Position numbers and translations under genes: made by a program. DNA of 64,000 bases from Ignavibacteria bacterium UBA2373. GTDB lineage: Bacteria > Bacteroidota > Ignavibacteria > Kapaibacteriales > UBA961. Where the stretch lies: positions 1 to 64,000 of the forward strand of contig DDTD01000008.1 of the NCBI GenBank assembly GCA_002344005.1, written 5' to 3'. Shown piece by piece: positions 1 to 8,570 of the stretch. The notes beneath the pieces are model-generated. The model had not been told where the DNA came from. It saw only the letters and a list, made by a program, of their open reading frames with translations, and made no database searches. Every line of letters begins with the position of its first letter. Position 1 is the stretch's first letter.

Positions 1-90
1 CAATTTCACACATAATGACATATACATAAATAATAGCTTTAGCGTTCTCTCTATGAGTACAGCACGATTGACCATCCGATACTGTATTGC

Positions 91-627
91 TCATTCATCT
101 AATATAATATCCTCACTTTTTATTATATCTTGGATAAGTAGTTTAACCGATTTTCTGATTGGATTTCCATACGATGGCAAATAAGAAACTATTTCTTGTA
201 ATAACAACGCATTAGCAATATTTATACTTGTCATTTTGTCATTAATTTGCACCCCACCATCATACCCCATAGCTATTGTATCAATTGTTTTATCTTTTCT
301 TTCAATCAAACAAATTAACCTTGAAGCTCTATTTGCGAATGTCGGTATATCATAAATATCACTGGTGTCAAGTGAGCGAATGGAATTATCAATTGCTGTA
401 AACAAGGCACTATTATCGTGTAAATCATTATTAATAACCATACGACATGAATGATTATAGCAAATAAATTGTAATTTTTCTTTTACAGATCTTCCTCCCA
501 CTATAGACATTGGACCTAACCACTCATTGTTTGCGTAATACACTGTTACTCTGACTATTTCAGAGCTACTAGCAATCTGAATTTGTAAAAACAGCAATGC
601 AATAATGCATTTTACAAATGATTTCAT
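91..627 (-). CDS. Small secreted protein of unknown function
   Basis: I do not recognise this 178-residue protein. The ATG at 627 is chosen because it places a clear Sec signal peptide at the N-terminus (MKSFVKCIIALLFLQIQ, then a small-residue ASSS cleavage region). The frame stays open 20 codons upstream, but that extension is not signal-like and would bury the signal. The mature part is mixed alpha/beta with two cysteine-containing stretches and no motif I can name. It ends close to the left window edge, with the Rpn-family gene upstream on the same strand and about 315 bp between them. Probably periplasmic or surface-exposed. Confidence 0.6.
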   Translation of the reverse strand: MKSFVKCIIALLFLQIQIASSSEIVRVTVYYANNEWLGPMSIVGGRSVKEKLQFICYNHSCRMVINNDLHDNSALFTAIDNSIRSLDTSDIYDIPTFANRASRLICLIERKDKTIDTIAMGYDGGVQINDKMTSINIANALLLQEIVSYLPSYGNPIRKSVKLLIQDIIKSEDIILDE

Positions 628-942
628 AGACTGTATTTTTTGGGGGTGCGTAAATTTATTATTTAATATTATCAACTTGTATCTCATTTCTTAGGTATCG
701 AAGTATTTCATGGGTCAATATAGCAAGGAATACCAGCATATGTCGTGCGTAACGGTTTAGACCTATCATATTTCCATTTGCTCCCTATTGCTAAGTGTTA
801 AGACCTCTATACATTTCCCACAAGGGGTAAACCGTCATAAACTTACCGCTACTATAATCATATTTTCTGACACCATGATTAGCAAAATCACTTTCGCTGT
901 CAAGTTCTTTGCCGATAAATCCCTGACGAGGAGTCATAGCGT
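628..942. other. Intergenic stretch without a recognised gene
   Basis: This stretch of about 315 bases lies between the secreted protein and the Rpn-family gene, both on the minus strand. A 65-codon plus-strand frame enters it, but it overlaps the 3' end of the Rpn gene, has no recognisable protein character and is not called. I see no strong hairpin, no RNA gene and no convincing promoter pair. Confidence 0.4.
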
Positions 943-1812
943 TTACAACTCTTCAATTTCTTCGCGTGTGAGTCCCGTTGCTTGAATTATGGTATCTATA
1001 GCAACTCCCAACTCTTTCAAAGATTGTGCAATTTCAATCTTTCCCTCAACCTTTCCCTCAATCTTGCCTTCATCATACGCTGTGTCTATCACGCTTTTTA
1101 AATCCCTGTATATCTTCAAACTATGCTCATAATTCGCATATTCTGCTGTACCAAGTTTTGCTAATTCTGCTTTCGCAAATGCTTCACTGAATACTTCATC
1201 AGAAAATATTGATGGAATTGTTTGAAAATCTTCCAAATGGCGAATAAAATAAAGCCATTTATCCAATCGTGTTCTAAGTTCTTCCTCTTTTAATCGGAAA
1301 TTCGGCATTTCTATATAGATAAATGTTAATTTATCGTAAAATACTTTACCATGTTGATTTTTCAACTTTATCGTGTGAACTACTTCGCTCTTTTCTGGCT
1401 CTGTTTCATAATCATCAAATGTAAAATCTAATATACCAACACAATACACCGCTTGTAAATTATAATTCCATTCGCCTTTTTCTGCTTGTTCCCGAATTGG
1501 AAAGGTCGAATAATAGATTGTTCGCTCTTTGAAATAATTTTGCTTCGCTTTCTGTAATTCTACTATAAATTTCTCGCCTTTTTCATTCTCACAATAGATA
1601 TCATAAATCACTTTCCTGTCAATATCGCTTTGACCAAGATGTTCCGTATTCTTAAAGTTCAGATCTACAATCTTTTCTTTCAGAGGCAATAAAGCATTCA
1701 GAAAGTCCATAAGCTGCGGCTTACTTGCTTCCTCGCCAAATATCTTCTTAAATCCAAAATCCGTAAACGGATTGACATATTTTGCTTTCACGTTTGTACC
1801 TGTTATTCTCAA
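943..1812 (-). CDS. Rpn family PD-(D/E)XK nuclease / putative transposase
   Basis: A 289-residue member of the recombination-promoting nuclease (Rpn, PDDEXK_2) family, often annotated as a transposase although its members are DNA endonucleases that raise recombination. The N-terminus has the family signature NPFTDFGFKKIFG (about residues 13-25). The nuclease core follows: aspartate in VIYDIYC and the ExQ-type ending in FIVELQKA. The C-terminus has GKIEGKVEGKIE-type repeats and a small helical tail (TGLTREEIEEL), also typical. The start is uncertain: the longest frame begins at a TTG (1812), with a GTG seven codons inside. Such genes move between genomes and are often multicopy; no terminal inverted repeats are visible. 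Confidence 0.85.
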   Translation of the reverse strand: MRITGTNVKAKYVNPFTDFGFKKIFGEEASKPQLMDFLNALLPLKEKIVDLNFKNTEHLGQSDIDRKVIYDIYCENEKGEKFIVELQKAKQNYFKERTIYYSTFPIREQAEKGEWNYNLQAVYCVGILDFTFDDYETEPEKSEVVHTIKLKNQHGKVFYDKLTFIYIEMPNFRLKEEELRTRLDKWLYFIRHLEDFQTIPSIFSDEVFSEAFAKAELAKLGTAEYANYEHSLKIYRDLKSVIDTAYDEGKIEGKVEGKIEIAQSLKELGVAIDTIIQATGLTREEIEEL

Positions 1813-1892
1813 GTATAGAAAAGAATGTACATTACTTTTTTATTATTTAGTAAAATTATAATGAATGTTGAACATGTTTGAATTGATAAAAC

Positions 1893-4856
1893 TTAATACA
1901 CAATAATATTCATTGTTTTATGCCATGTACCTGCTTGTGCTTTTATGGTATAAGAACCCGCAGGAACGGATGATGATGCAATATCAATCCACACAGTAGA
2001 ACCGTCGGCTATGCCATTCCATAATGGTATTATTTCACCGGTTAAAGAAATAAGTGAAACATTTGCCATAGTTTGTAATGCGGGGAAGGCAAGAGTGAGT
2101 GTTGCGTGGTCAGTTACCGGATTGGGCGATATTGTCATACTTGGTGCATTGTCATCATGCTCAATTATGCTGCTGGTTTTCCATAATTGATGCACAGAAA
2201 ACCATAGTGCGGGTGTTTGCGATTGATCAAAAGTAAATGAGCGGCGATTACCCGAAAGTCGTGTTGCCGGAATAGTCATCGCCATCGGATTACCCTGCAT
2301 ATCTAAGGGCACGGCATAAATCGAATCTGCATCGCTGATAAATGATAATCGTGCTGTCATTGCTTCCGCTACAACGGGCGAAGTGCCCCATGATACTCCC
2401 CATACGCTTGTGTCGCCACGCCACACCATGCCGCTATTGCCGGAACGAGAACTTAATGTAAGCACTGAACGCTCCGAACGATCCAACGATGAGGTGTCAG
2501 TGCTAAGCCATGTCATACTGCCATAATTACCGCCATCGGTGCGCTCAAAACGTGTTGTGCCAAATGAAAATAATTGACCGGACAAGACACCCGAAGCCGC
2601 AATAAAACGTGGTGTATTGACGGTAACTGTTCCAATATCAATATTCCATGTAAGTTCTTCGGTTTCGCTGATAATATTGGCTGTATTGAGTGTGCCATCG
2701 GCTAATTGTTGAATTTGTGCATGTGGTGCTTCTGAGGCTTCACTCGCCAATAATGAATCATAGCGCACACGGCGGAATAATGCCATGCGCGTATCGGGAA
2801 ATTGTTTTAGCCAATAACCATATTGTAATTGTTCCGCGGGATATACAAAATTATCGGCTGTATTTTTGAGATTAATACTGCGAGGGGCACTTTGTATAAC
2901 ATTATTATCCATAGCATGACGAATGCTCGGAGCTAAAGCCCATAATGCTGAATTATGCGGAAGTGTCCACACATTATTACTGTCCAAACGATTAGCTCGC
3001 ATTTTCTGCATATCATCACCCCAATTAGCGACAAATAATCCGTCCCAATCTTGATATGTGGCAAAAAATGGTAAAATAGTCAGCATTTCCCCCGTACGCC
3101 CCGAAATATTGGGCATTAAATAATTACCGATGATATGGGGTTTGCCTACTCGTGCATTGCGTGTCATATAGGATAAACTTCCCAAAAAGCGATCTTGGGC
3201 AATGCCGGATTGTGCAATACCGGCAGGACGGTCATTCACATATCGTACATAATCGGTGCTTTGTACTGCTCCCGAATAATCAAGATTTCTTTCACTATAT
3301 GCTTCATTAATATATGTGGGCGTTGTGCCGGAAGTAATCAATGCTTTTGTGCCTATAGTATCACGCAATAATTTTTGCATTAATGTCATATAATTATCTA
3401 CCAATGCACTGTAAAACAGGGCTTGATCGGCAGAGCGTACCGGCGACACAGCAATACTTTCATCAATACGGCGCACACGTTGAATATTGCGCTTTTCTAA
3501 TGATTCGCTCGCCAAAAGTCCCGCTTCGGTCACAGGCGTTATACGAATATCATCAAGATAAATATTACCCACACCGGCTCCAAGATAAAAAGCCAACATC
3601 GCACTGATTGAGTCGCTTGTATTTGCACGAAAACGAGTCACATATTCACGCCAATTTTCTGTGAGAGGTGCATCATTCTGATATAGTAAACCATAATTTT
3701 CAAAAGACCCGCTACCGCGTTGTAATGCCACATAAAATGGTGATGTATATTTCGCCGCAGCATCGGTACGTGCCCAAAAACGTAGTTCATATTGCAAAAA
3801 ACGCTGCACAGCAACCGAACGATTCACATAAATGACATCATAGACATTGCTTCCTTCTTTATTGACTTTAATCCACGCAGAAAATGCTCCCTGATGTTTA
3901 ATACCATTGGAAGGATATACATTGGCAACGGCATTATTATCGGTATTGACACCTAATTCCCAACCGAATAATGGGTCTGAATTATCTTCAAAATTTCCAT
4001 TTTTAGGCATAAGAGCAGAACTATTAGGAATAATTTCCCATGCTTTTGATAATGCTGCCGTTGTTTTATATTTATTGAACAAATAATTATTCCAGACGGC
4101 ATCAAGAAGAGCGGAATGCGTGAAGGAAAAATCATTTCCCGGATGTAATAAACCATTACTCCAACCGCCAAAAAGCGAATTATCATCTGTCAGCTCTATA
4201 CAAGCAATTGTCGGGTCATCTTTATAGGGAATATTTGTTATAGAATTTCTATGATTACATAATTTTACTGCATAATTGCGGATACGATCAATCACTTGGG
4301 GTACAAAAAAATTAACATAACGACCATTCCACGGTACGGAATCATAAGCCGGAATATTATCGTCGGCGCGAGGCATCCATTGAGAATAGAGTTGAAGTAC
4401 AACATAGACACCATTTTTTTGTAATTCAACAATAAGCCGATCTAACTTTTTCATTTGCTGAGCATCAAAATTTTTGGTGTCATTTGCCTCGGCAAACACA
4501 GAACCATAATTTCGCCACCATTGATTGTCAATACCGACAAGCCGCACTGCATTGAAGCCAAGACCTGCCAAACGACGAGCAATCGCTACCGCCATCGCAC
4601 TATCGGGAAAACATGCAGCATTGTGCAAACTTGTGCCGATAAGTCGCACACGCTTCCCATCTGTTGTAAAAAAGTGCCCATCTTTGACAGTTAAGGCATT
4701 TGATACAGTTATAGGTGCGTTAAATTTCCCGAAAAGGTACTCATGACGAATGACTGAATCCATAGGCATGGGAGTCGGGAATGAACGCTGAAACGGTTGC
4801 GCATTGGCTATAGGCAATGTGCAAAAAAGGAGAAAAAAAATAGCAAAAGTTTTCAT
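1893..4856 (-). CDS. T9SS-exported GH5-like protein, probable pseudoglycosidase
   Basis: A 987-residue secreted protein: signal peptide (residues 1-19, ending IANAQ), a GH5/GH-A-type TIM barrel (about 45-285 and 450-640), an inserted carbohydrate-binding-like jelly roll (about 287-440, ending in NIYLDDIRI), beta-rich C-terminal domains and a T9SS type A sorting domain (last ~80 residues, beginning SPNPVTDHATL). The barrel has the usual surroundings of both catalytic acids, but the strand-4 Asn-Glu pair reads TDDNS (223-227) and the strand-7 Glu position reads IGNYLMPN (576-583). Both catalytic glutamates therefore appear lost, suggesting a sugar-binding or structural role. It probably reaches the cell surface through T9SS. 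No partner enzyme lies beside it. Confidence 0.8.
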   Translation of the reverse strand: MKTFAIFFLLFCTLPIANAQPFQRSFPTPMPMDSVIRHEYLFGKFNAPITVSNALTVKDGHFFTTDGKRVRLIGTSLHNAACFPDSAMAVAIARRLAGLGFNAVRLVGIDNQWWRNYGSVFAEANDTKNFDAQQMKKLDRLIVELQKNGVYVVLQLYSQWMPRADDNIPAYDSVPWNGRYVNFFVPQVIDRIRNYAVKLCNHRNSITNIPYKDDPTIACIELTDDNSLFGGWSNGLLHPGNDFSFTHSALLDAVWNNYLFNKYKTTAALSKAWEIIPNSSALMPKNGNFEDNSDPLFGWELGVNTDNNAVANVYPSNGIKHQGAFSAWIKVNKEGSNVYDVIYVNRSVAVQRFLQYELRFWARTDAAAKYTSPFYVALQRGSGSFENYGLLYQNDAPLTENWREYVTRFRANTSDSISAMLAFYLGAGVGNIYLDDIRITPVTEAGLLASESLEKRNIQRVRRIDESIAVSPVRSADQALFYSALVDNYMTLMQKLLRDTIGTKALITSGTTPTYINEAYSERNLDYSGAVQSTDYVRYVNDRPAGIAQSGIAQDRFLGSLSYMTRNARVGKPHIIGNYLMPNISGRTGEMLTILPFFATYQDWDGLFVANWGDDMQKMRANRLDSNNVWTLPHNSALWALAPSIRHAMDNNVIQSAPRSINLKNTADNFVYPAEQLQYGYWLKQFPDTRMALFRRVRYDSLLASEASEAPHAQIQQLADGTLNTANIISETEELTWNIDIGTVTVNTPRFIAASGVLSGQLFSFGTTRFERTDGGNYGSMTWLSTDTSSLDRSERSVLTLSSRSGNSGMVWRGDTSVWGVSWGTSPVVAEAMTARLSFISDADSIYAVPLDMQGNPMAMTIPATRLSGNRRSFTFDQSQTPALWFSVHQLWKTSSIIEHDDNAPSMTISPNPVTDHATLTLAFPALQTMANVSLISLTGEIIPLWNGIADGSTVWIDIASSSVPAGSYTIKAQAGTWHKTMNIIVY

Positions 4857-5054
4857 ACTTTATCCTCAAAACAAAAGTCTTTACAATGTAATATCCGCTT
4901 TGTAGAGCCAAATTACTACAATTTTGTGTATAGACAATGCTTAGAGAATCACAAACACCCCATAATAGTCACTTTTCTAAACAACAAACTGTCGAACATA
5001 TACAATATGACTTTTTGTCGTCCCATTAGGCAAATAGGTACTTTATTGCAGAAA

Positions 5055-6530
5055 CTATGAATAATGTTCGGCAATTAAATCCGCAGCAATTTTTGCAGAA
5101 CTTATGACACCGGGCAATCCCGCTCCCGGATGCGTTCCGGCTCCAACAAAATAAAGATTAGGAATATCCTCGCTTTGATTATGCGGTCGCCACCAAGCAC
5201 TTTGCGTTAAAATCGGCTCAACAGAAAATGCACTGCCCAAATGGCTGTTTAATGTATCACGGAAATGGAGAGGATCAATATATAATTCGGTGACAATATT
5301 TTTTTCTAAATCAGGCATATAGCGTTTTTCGAGGTACGACACAATAGCATCACGATAGGGTTTTGCTGCTTTTTTCCAATCGGTATCACCTCCCAAATGA
5401 GGCACAGGCGAAAGCACATACCACGAATCACAACCGTCAGGAGCAAGTGACGGGTCGGTTGCTGTCGGGCGATGTAAGTATAAAGAAAAATCCTCCGACA
5501 ATACTTTATTGGAAAAAATATCGGTAATCAATCCTTTATAGCGGGGACCCATAAGTATTTCATGATGTGCCATGTTATCATATCGCTTTTTTGTACCGAA
5601 ATATAGCACAAATAAAGACATGGAATATCGCATATTCGTAATATGAGAATCTGTATTTTTTTTGCGATATTTTTGTGGAATAAGATGTAAATATGTTGAA
5701 GCAACATCACCATTACTCACAACAATATCAGCATCAATTTTTTCACCGTTTTTAAGCACAACGCCATCGGTTTTTAAGCTGACATTGTCCATAGAAATAC
5801 GTGCAACTTCCGTTGATAAACGCAAAGTGCCGCCCATATCAAGAAATAATTGCGTTAAACCCTGCACTAATGCTCCCGTGCCACCCATAGCGAACCACAC
5901 ACCCCATTGTTTTTCTAGTACATGGATTAATGCATAAATTGATGTTGTTTGAAAGGGATTGCCACCAACTAATAAAGGATGGAAGCTGAAAACTTGCTGC
6001 AAACGTTCATCAGAAATATATTTTTGTACCAAACCGAATACGGAGCGTTGGGCTTGTAAGCGGATCAAATCGGGCAGAACTTTGACCATATCCGTCATGG
6101 ATAAAAACGGCTTATCAATAAGTTCAAAACCTGTTTTAAATACTTGCTTTGCTTTTTCCATAAACCGATAATATCCTTGTTCATCATCAGGATTAAATGC
6201 ACGAATTTGTCGAACAATCTCATCATGATTGCCATTGTAGCGGAATACGGAACCGTCTTCGAAGCGCACATTATAAAAAGGGTCAATCGGAATAATCGAA
6301 ACATAATCGGCTGTTTTTTTACCGCCGAGTGCAAATAATTCATCTATGAGCCACGGGGCTGTAATAATCGTGGGACCACCATCAAAAACAAATCCTTCTT
6401 GTTCATATACATACGCTCTGCCCCCCGGTTTATCGCGTTTTTCGATAATAGTTACATTATGTCCCTGTGCTTGTAAACGAATAGCTGCACTTAATCCACC
6501 AAAGCCACTGCCAATAACTATAATATTCAT
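5055..6530 (-). CDS. crtI: Phytoene desaturase, CrtI type
   Basis: A 491-residue FAD-dependent carotenoid desaturase. The N-terminal dinucleotide-binding motif is intact (IGSGFGGLSAAIRLQ), followed by the EKRDKPGGRAYV stretch typical of CrtI. The C-terminus has the conserved FVGAGTHPGAGLPGV segment that closes the FAD site. The ATG at 6530 is preferred because the FAD motif then begins at residue 2-5; the longer frame adds 28 non-conserved residues. CrtI enzymes introduce double bonds into phytoene to make coloured carotenes at the membrane. No phytoene synthase (crtB) or cyclase is next to it, so the rest of the pathway must lie elsewhere. CrtD or CrtN activity on related substrates cannot be excluded. 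Confidence 0.9.
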   Translation of the reverse strand: MNIIVIGSGFGGLSAAIRLQAQGHNVTIIEKRDKPGGRAYVYEQEGFVFDGGPTIITAPWLIDELFALGGKKTADYVSIIPIDPFYNVRFEDGSVFRYNGNHDEIVRQIRAFNPDDEQGYYRFMEKAKQVFKTGFELIDKPFLSMTDMVKVLPDLIRLQAQRSVFGLVQKYISDERLQQVFSFHPLLVGGNPFQTTSIYALIHVLEKQWGVWFAMGGTGALVQGLTQLFLDMGGTLRLSTEVARISMDNVSLKTDGVVLKNGEKIDADIVVSNGDVASTYLHLIPQKYRKKNTDSHITNMRYSMSLFVLYFGTKKRYDNMAHHEILMGPRYKGLITDIFSNKVLSEDFSLYLHRPTATDPSLAPDGCDSWYVLSPVPHLGGDTDWKKAAKPYRDAIVSYLEKRYMPDLEKNIVTELYIDPLHFRDTLNSHLGSAFSVEPILTQSAWWRPHNQSEDIPNLYFVGAGTHPGAGLPGVISSAKIAADLIAEHYS

Positions 6531-6715
6531 GGTATATATTGTAAAAATTAAAATTATTCCGCTTGTGTGAGAACAAGACGGTCTCCCCTTAACAACTATG
6601 TATGTTAATCTCACCTAAGTACATTTTACGGAGTTTACGCTGAGTACTACCTGCAAATGATAGGCATTTTCATAACATAAAAGTCTATGTTTGTCAGCCG
6701 ATTTTTGCCCTTCAA

Positions 6716-7729
6716 TTAATCATTTATCTCAATCAGAGCTTGCACCGGTGATGTGGCATTAATTGACGAAATGACTTTCATATCATTTGATTGTGCTATC
6801 TGCACCAGGTTGGGCGTGCGTTGAACAATCAGTTCATTGCGGCGAATATTGTAATAAATGTCCTGGGCAGCCGAAGGTGATAGACGGCGCGGAGCTTCAG
6901 GTTTACGAATATCGTAACGCCATACACTTGTTTGGGTTGCGATAAATGCAAAATCTGTTTTGGTTATCGCTGTGGCACGGGGAAGTTCTTTACCGGCTGC
7001 CAATGCAATAGTGTACGTTCCTGTCATAGCACCATTGATGTCCATGAGTGACACCGATGCCGATTCTGATTCATTCCCTTTACACACCAAGAGTAAACGT
7101 CTTTTATCACTGACAAGGTTATCGTCTTGTATATTAGTAAGTAAAGTCGGAACAGGCGCAGTCGAGTATGTTGCCACAATAGTATTGGTACGTGCATCTA
7201 TACGACGTATAGTATTATCGCCCTGACAAGCAACAAATACTTGTTGCTCAATAGCTGCTAAAGCGACGGGATTTTTGCCGCAAGGTACATTCCGCGCTAC
7301 ATTAAAACTATATAAATCCACAAGAGAAATTGTTGAATCATTCTCATGAGCAATGTAAGCGTTTGTTGCATTCACAAATGCTATATCGGAGGGAATACGT
7401 TGTGAGATAGAAAAATCAAATTGACCAACTTTTTTGAATGAATATTTATTGATAACAATTACTCTGTATTGCGAAGGAATGCCCAAATAGATATTATCAC
7501 GAAATTCTTTCATCCAAGTAACTGCACCATTAATATTTTCATTATTCACGGTAAAATAATAATTATTATCGGCAATACGAGCATCGGGCATGGTTACTCG
7601 TGCAATTTTTCCGCTTGAATCAGACAAAAATATACTATATGTTTGGTCAGTGGTATTATAGACAGGAATATCTTTGGCACATGCACTCAAAAAAAGCATA
7701 CAAAGACAATAAATAATTTGTTTTGTCAT
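6716..7729 (-). CDS. Lipoprotein with YncE/YVTN-like beta-propeller
   Basis: A 337-residue lipoprotein with a lipobox (LFLSAC, Cys at residue 17) directly after a short hydrophobic signal. The rest resembles a YVTN/YncE-type propeller: repeated blocks such as AYIAHENDSTISLVDLY, FVACQGDNTIRRIDA and TNTIVATYS, each a small blade. Propellers of this class serve as binding or scaffolding surfaces; no catalytic residues are evident. It lies downstream of another lipoprotein gene on the same strand, but a strong hairpin separates them, so they may be transcribed separately. Confidence 0.7.
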   Translation of the reverse strand: MTKQIIYCLCMLFLSACAKDIPVYNTTDQTYSIFLSDSSGKIARVTMPDARIADNNYYFTVNNENINGAVTWMKEFRDNIYLGIPSQYRVIVINKYSFKKVGQFDFSISQRIPSDIAFVNATNAYIAHENDSTISLVDLYSFNVARNVPCGKNPVALAAIEQQVFVACQGDNTIRRIDARTNTIVATYSTAPVPTLLTNIQDDNLVSDKRRLLLVCKGNESESASVSLMDINGAMTGTYTIALAAGKELPRATAITKTDFAFIATQTSVWRYDIRKPEAPRRLSPSAAQDIYYNIRRNELIVQRTPNLVQIAQSNDMKVISSINATSPVQALIEIND

Positions 7730-7783
7730 AGTAAAATCTTACAAAAAGTGAGTAGATGTATGGTGAAATGAGATGAAGATAAA

Positions 7784-7816
7784 CATAGCCCATAAAAAGA
7801 AGATTTATGGGCTATG
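7784..7816 (-). terminator. Strong hairpin, probable terminator
   Basis: A perfect 13-bp inverted repeat (arms 7784-7796 and 7804-7816) with a 7-base loop, directly downstream of the lipoprotein gene ending at 7841. On the minus strand it is followed by TTTATCTTC, a modest U-rich tail. Confidence 0.7.
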
Positions 7817-7840
7817 ATACTTTTGAAAAGAAGTAAATAA

Positions 7841-8479
7841 TTATTTTTTCCTTTTCGGTGTAGTTGCTTTGGGTACTTCTTTCTGATAATCTTTGGTGCG
7901 TAATTTATTGATATCGTCAAGGGCTTCGCTTTTGCATCCGCGCTCGGTCGCACCTATACGCACTTCCCAAGAGCCATCTTGACGCGGAGTCCACACAATT
8001 TGTTCATAGCGTAAACCATTACCAAAGCCAATTGAAGTCAGAGCCGGATTCGCAACAATAAATCGCTGACATAAATAGCTGAACTCCACAATTGTCGGTT
8101 CTTTTGTCAAGGCAACTTCAAGCCAATAACCATTTTCAGCAGATTCATATTTAACATACGTTGATTTGGCATCAATACCGTCATAGAGTAAGTTCACTGC
8201 TTCGCCCGTTTTGACAAACTCTCTTTGCCCCACTTTCGTAAACGTTAATGTGGTGGTTGGTGATTTTGCCTTCTCCATCGCCGGTGCAGGCGCACCACCG
8301 TCGCCGGGCAATGTTACGCTGGTAGGTAAAGCCGGATCGGGTGAAGGCGGAATATTTTTTTCCGGCACATTAATACTAACATGACCATCCGGTGTTTTGG
8401 TGTCATTTTTTTCCGGTGCCGAACCGCAAGACACAAGCCCTATAAGCAATGCGGTTGCTGCAAATGTCCGTAAAAGCAT
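7841..8479 (-). CDS. Lipoprotein of unknown function
   Basis: A 212-residue lipoprotein with lipobox LVSC (Cys 18) and a Pro/Ala/Thr-rich linker (about 22-75) that probably spans the space between membrane and domain. A compact beta-rich domain follows (about 76-195), and the tail is strongly basic (TPKRKK). I do not recognise the domain. It lies downstream of polA on the same strand with a terminator hairpin between them, and it has its own hairpin at 7784-7816, so it is likely a single-gene unit. Confidence 0.65.
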   Translation of the reverse strand: MLLRTFAATALLIGLVSCGSAPEKNDTKTPDGHVSINVPEKNIPPSPDPALPTSVTLPGDGGAPAPAMEKAKSPTTTLTFTKVGQREFVKTGEAVNLLYDGIDAKSTYVKYESAENGYWLEVALTKEPTIVEFSYLCQRFIVANPALTSIGFGNGLRYEQIVWTPRQDGSWEVRIGATERGCKSEALDDINKLRTKDYQKEVPKATTPKRKK

Positions 8480-8519
8480 AATGTTCTGTCCTCTCTCAAA
8501 TTGTTAATGAAAAGAATGA

Positions 8520-8549
8520 ATAAGCGAAAATACACATCTTCTCGCTTAT
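8520..8549 (-). terminator. Rho-independent terminator of polA
   Basis: An 11-bp stem (one G-U pair) with an 8-base loop sits 20 bases past the polA stop. On the minus strand it is followed by a T-rich run (TTCATTCTTTTC). Confidence 0.75.
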
Positions 8550-8570
8550 GGCATTGATGTCAGCAATTTC

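Noticed and set aside
788..985. Short plus-strand open frame near the Rpn gene
   Set aside because: It overlaps the 3' end of the Rpn-family gene on the opposite strand, has no signal peptide or domain and no ribosome binding site.
943..1812. Complete insertion sequence around the Rpn-family gene
   Set aside because: I found no terminal inverted repeats or target duplication. Rpn proteins are often labelled transposases without forming an IS.
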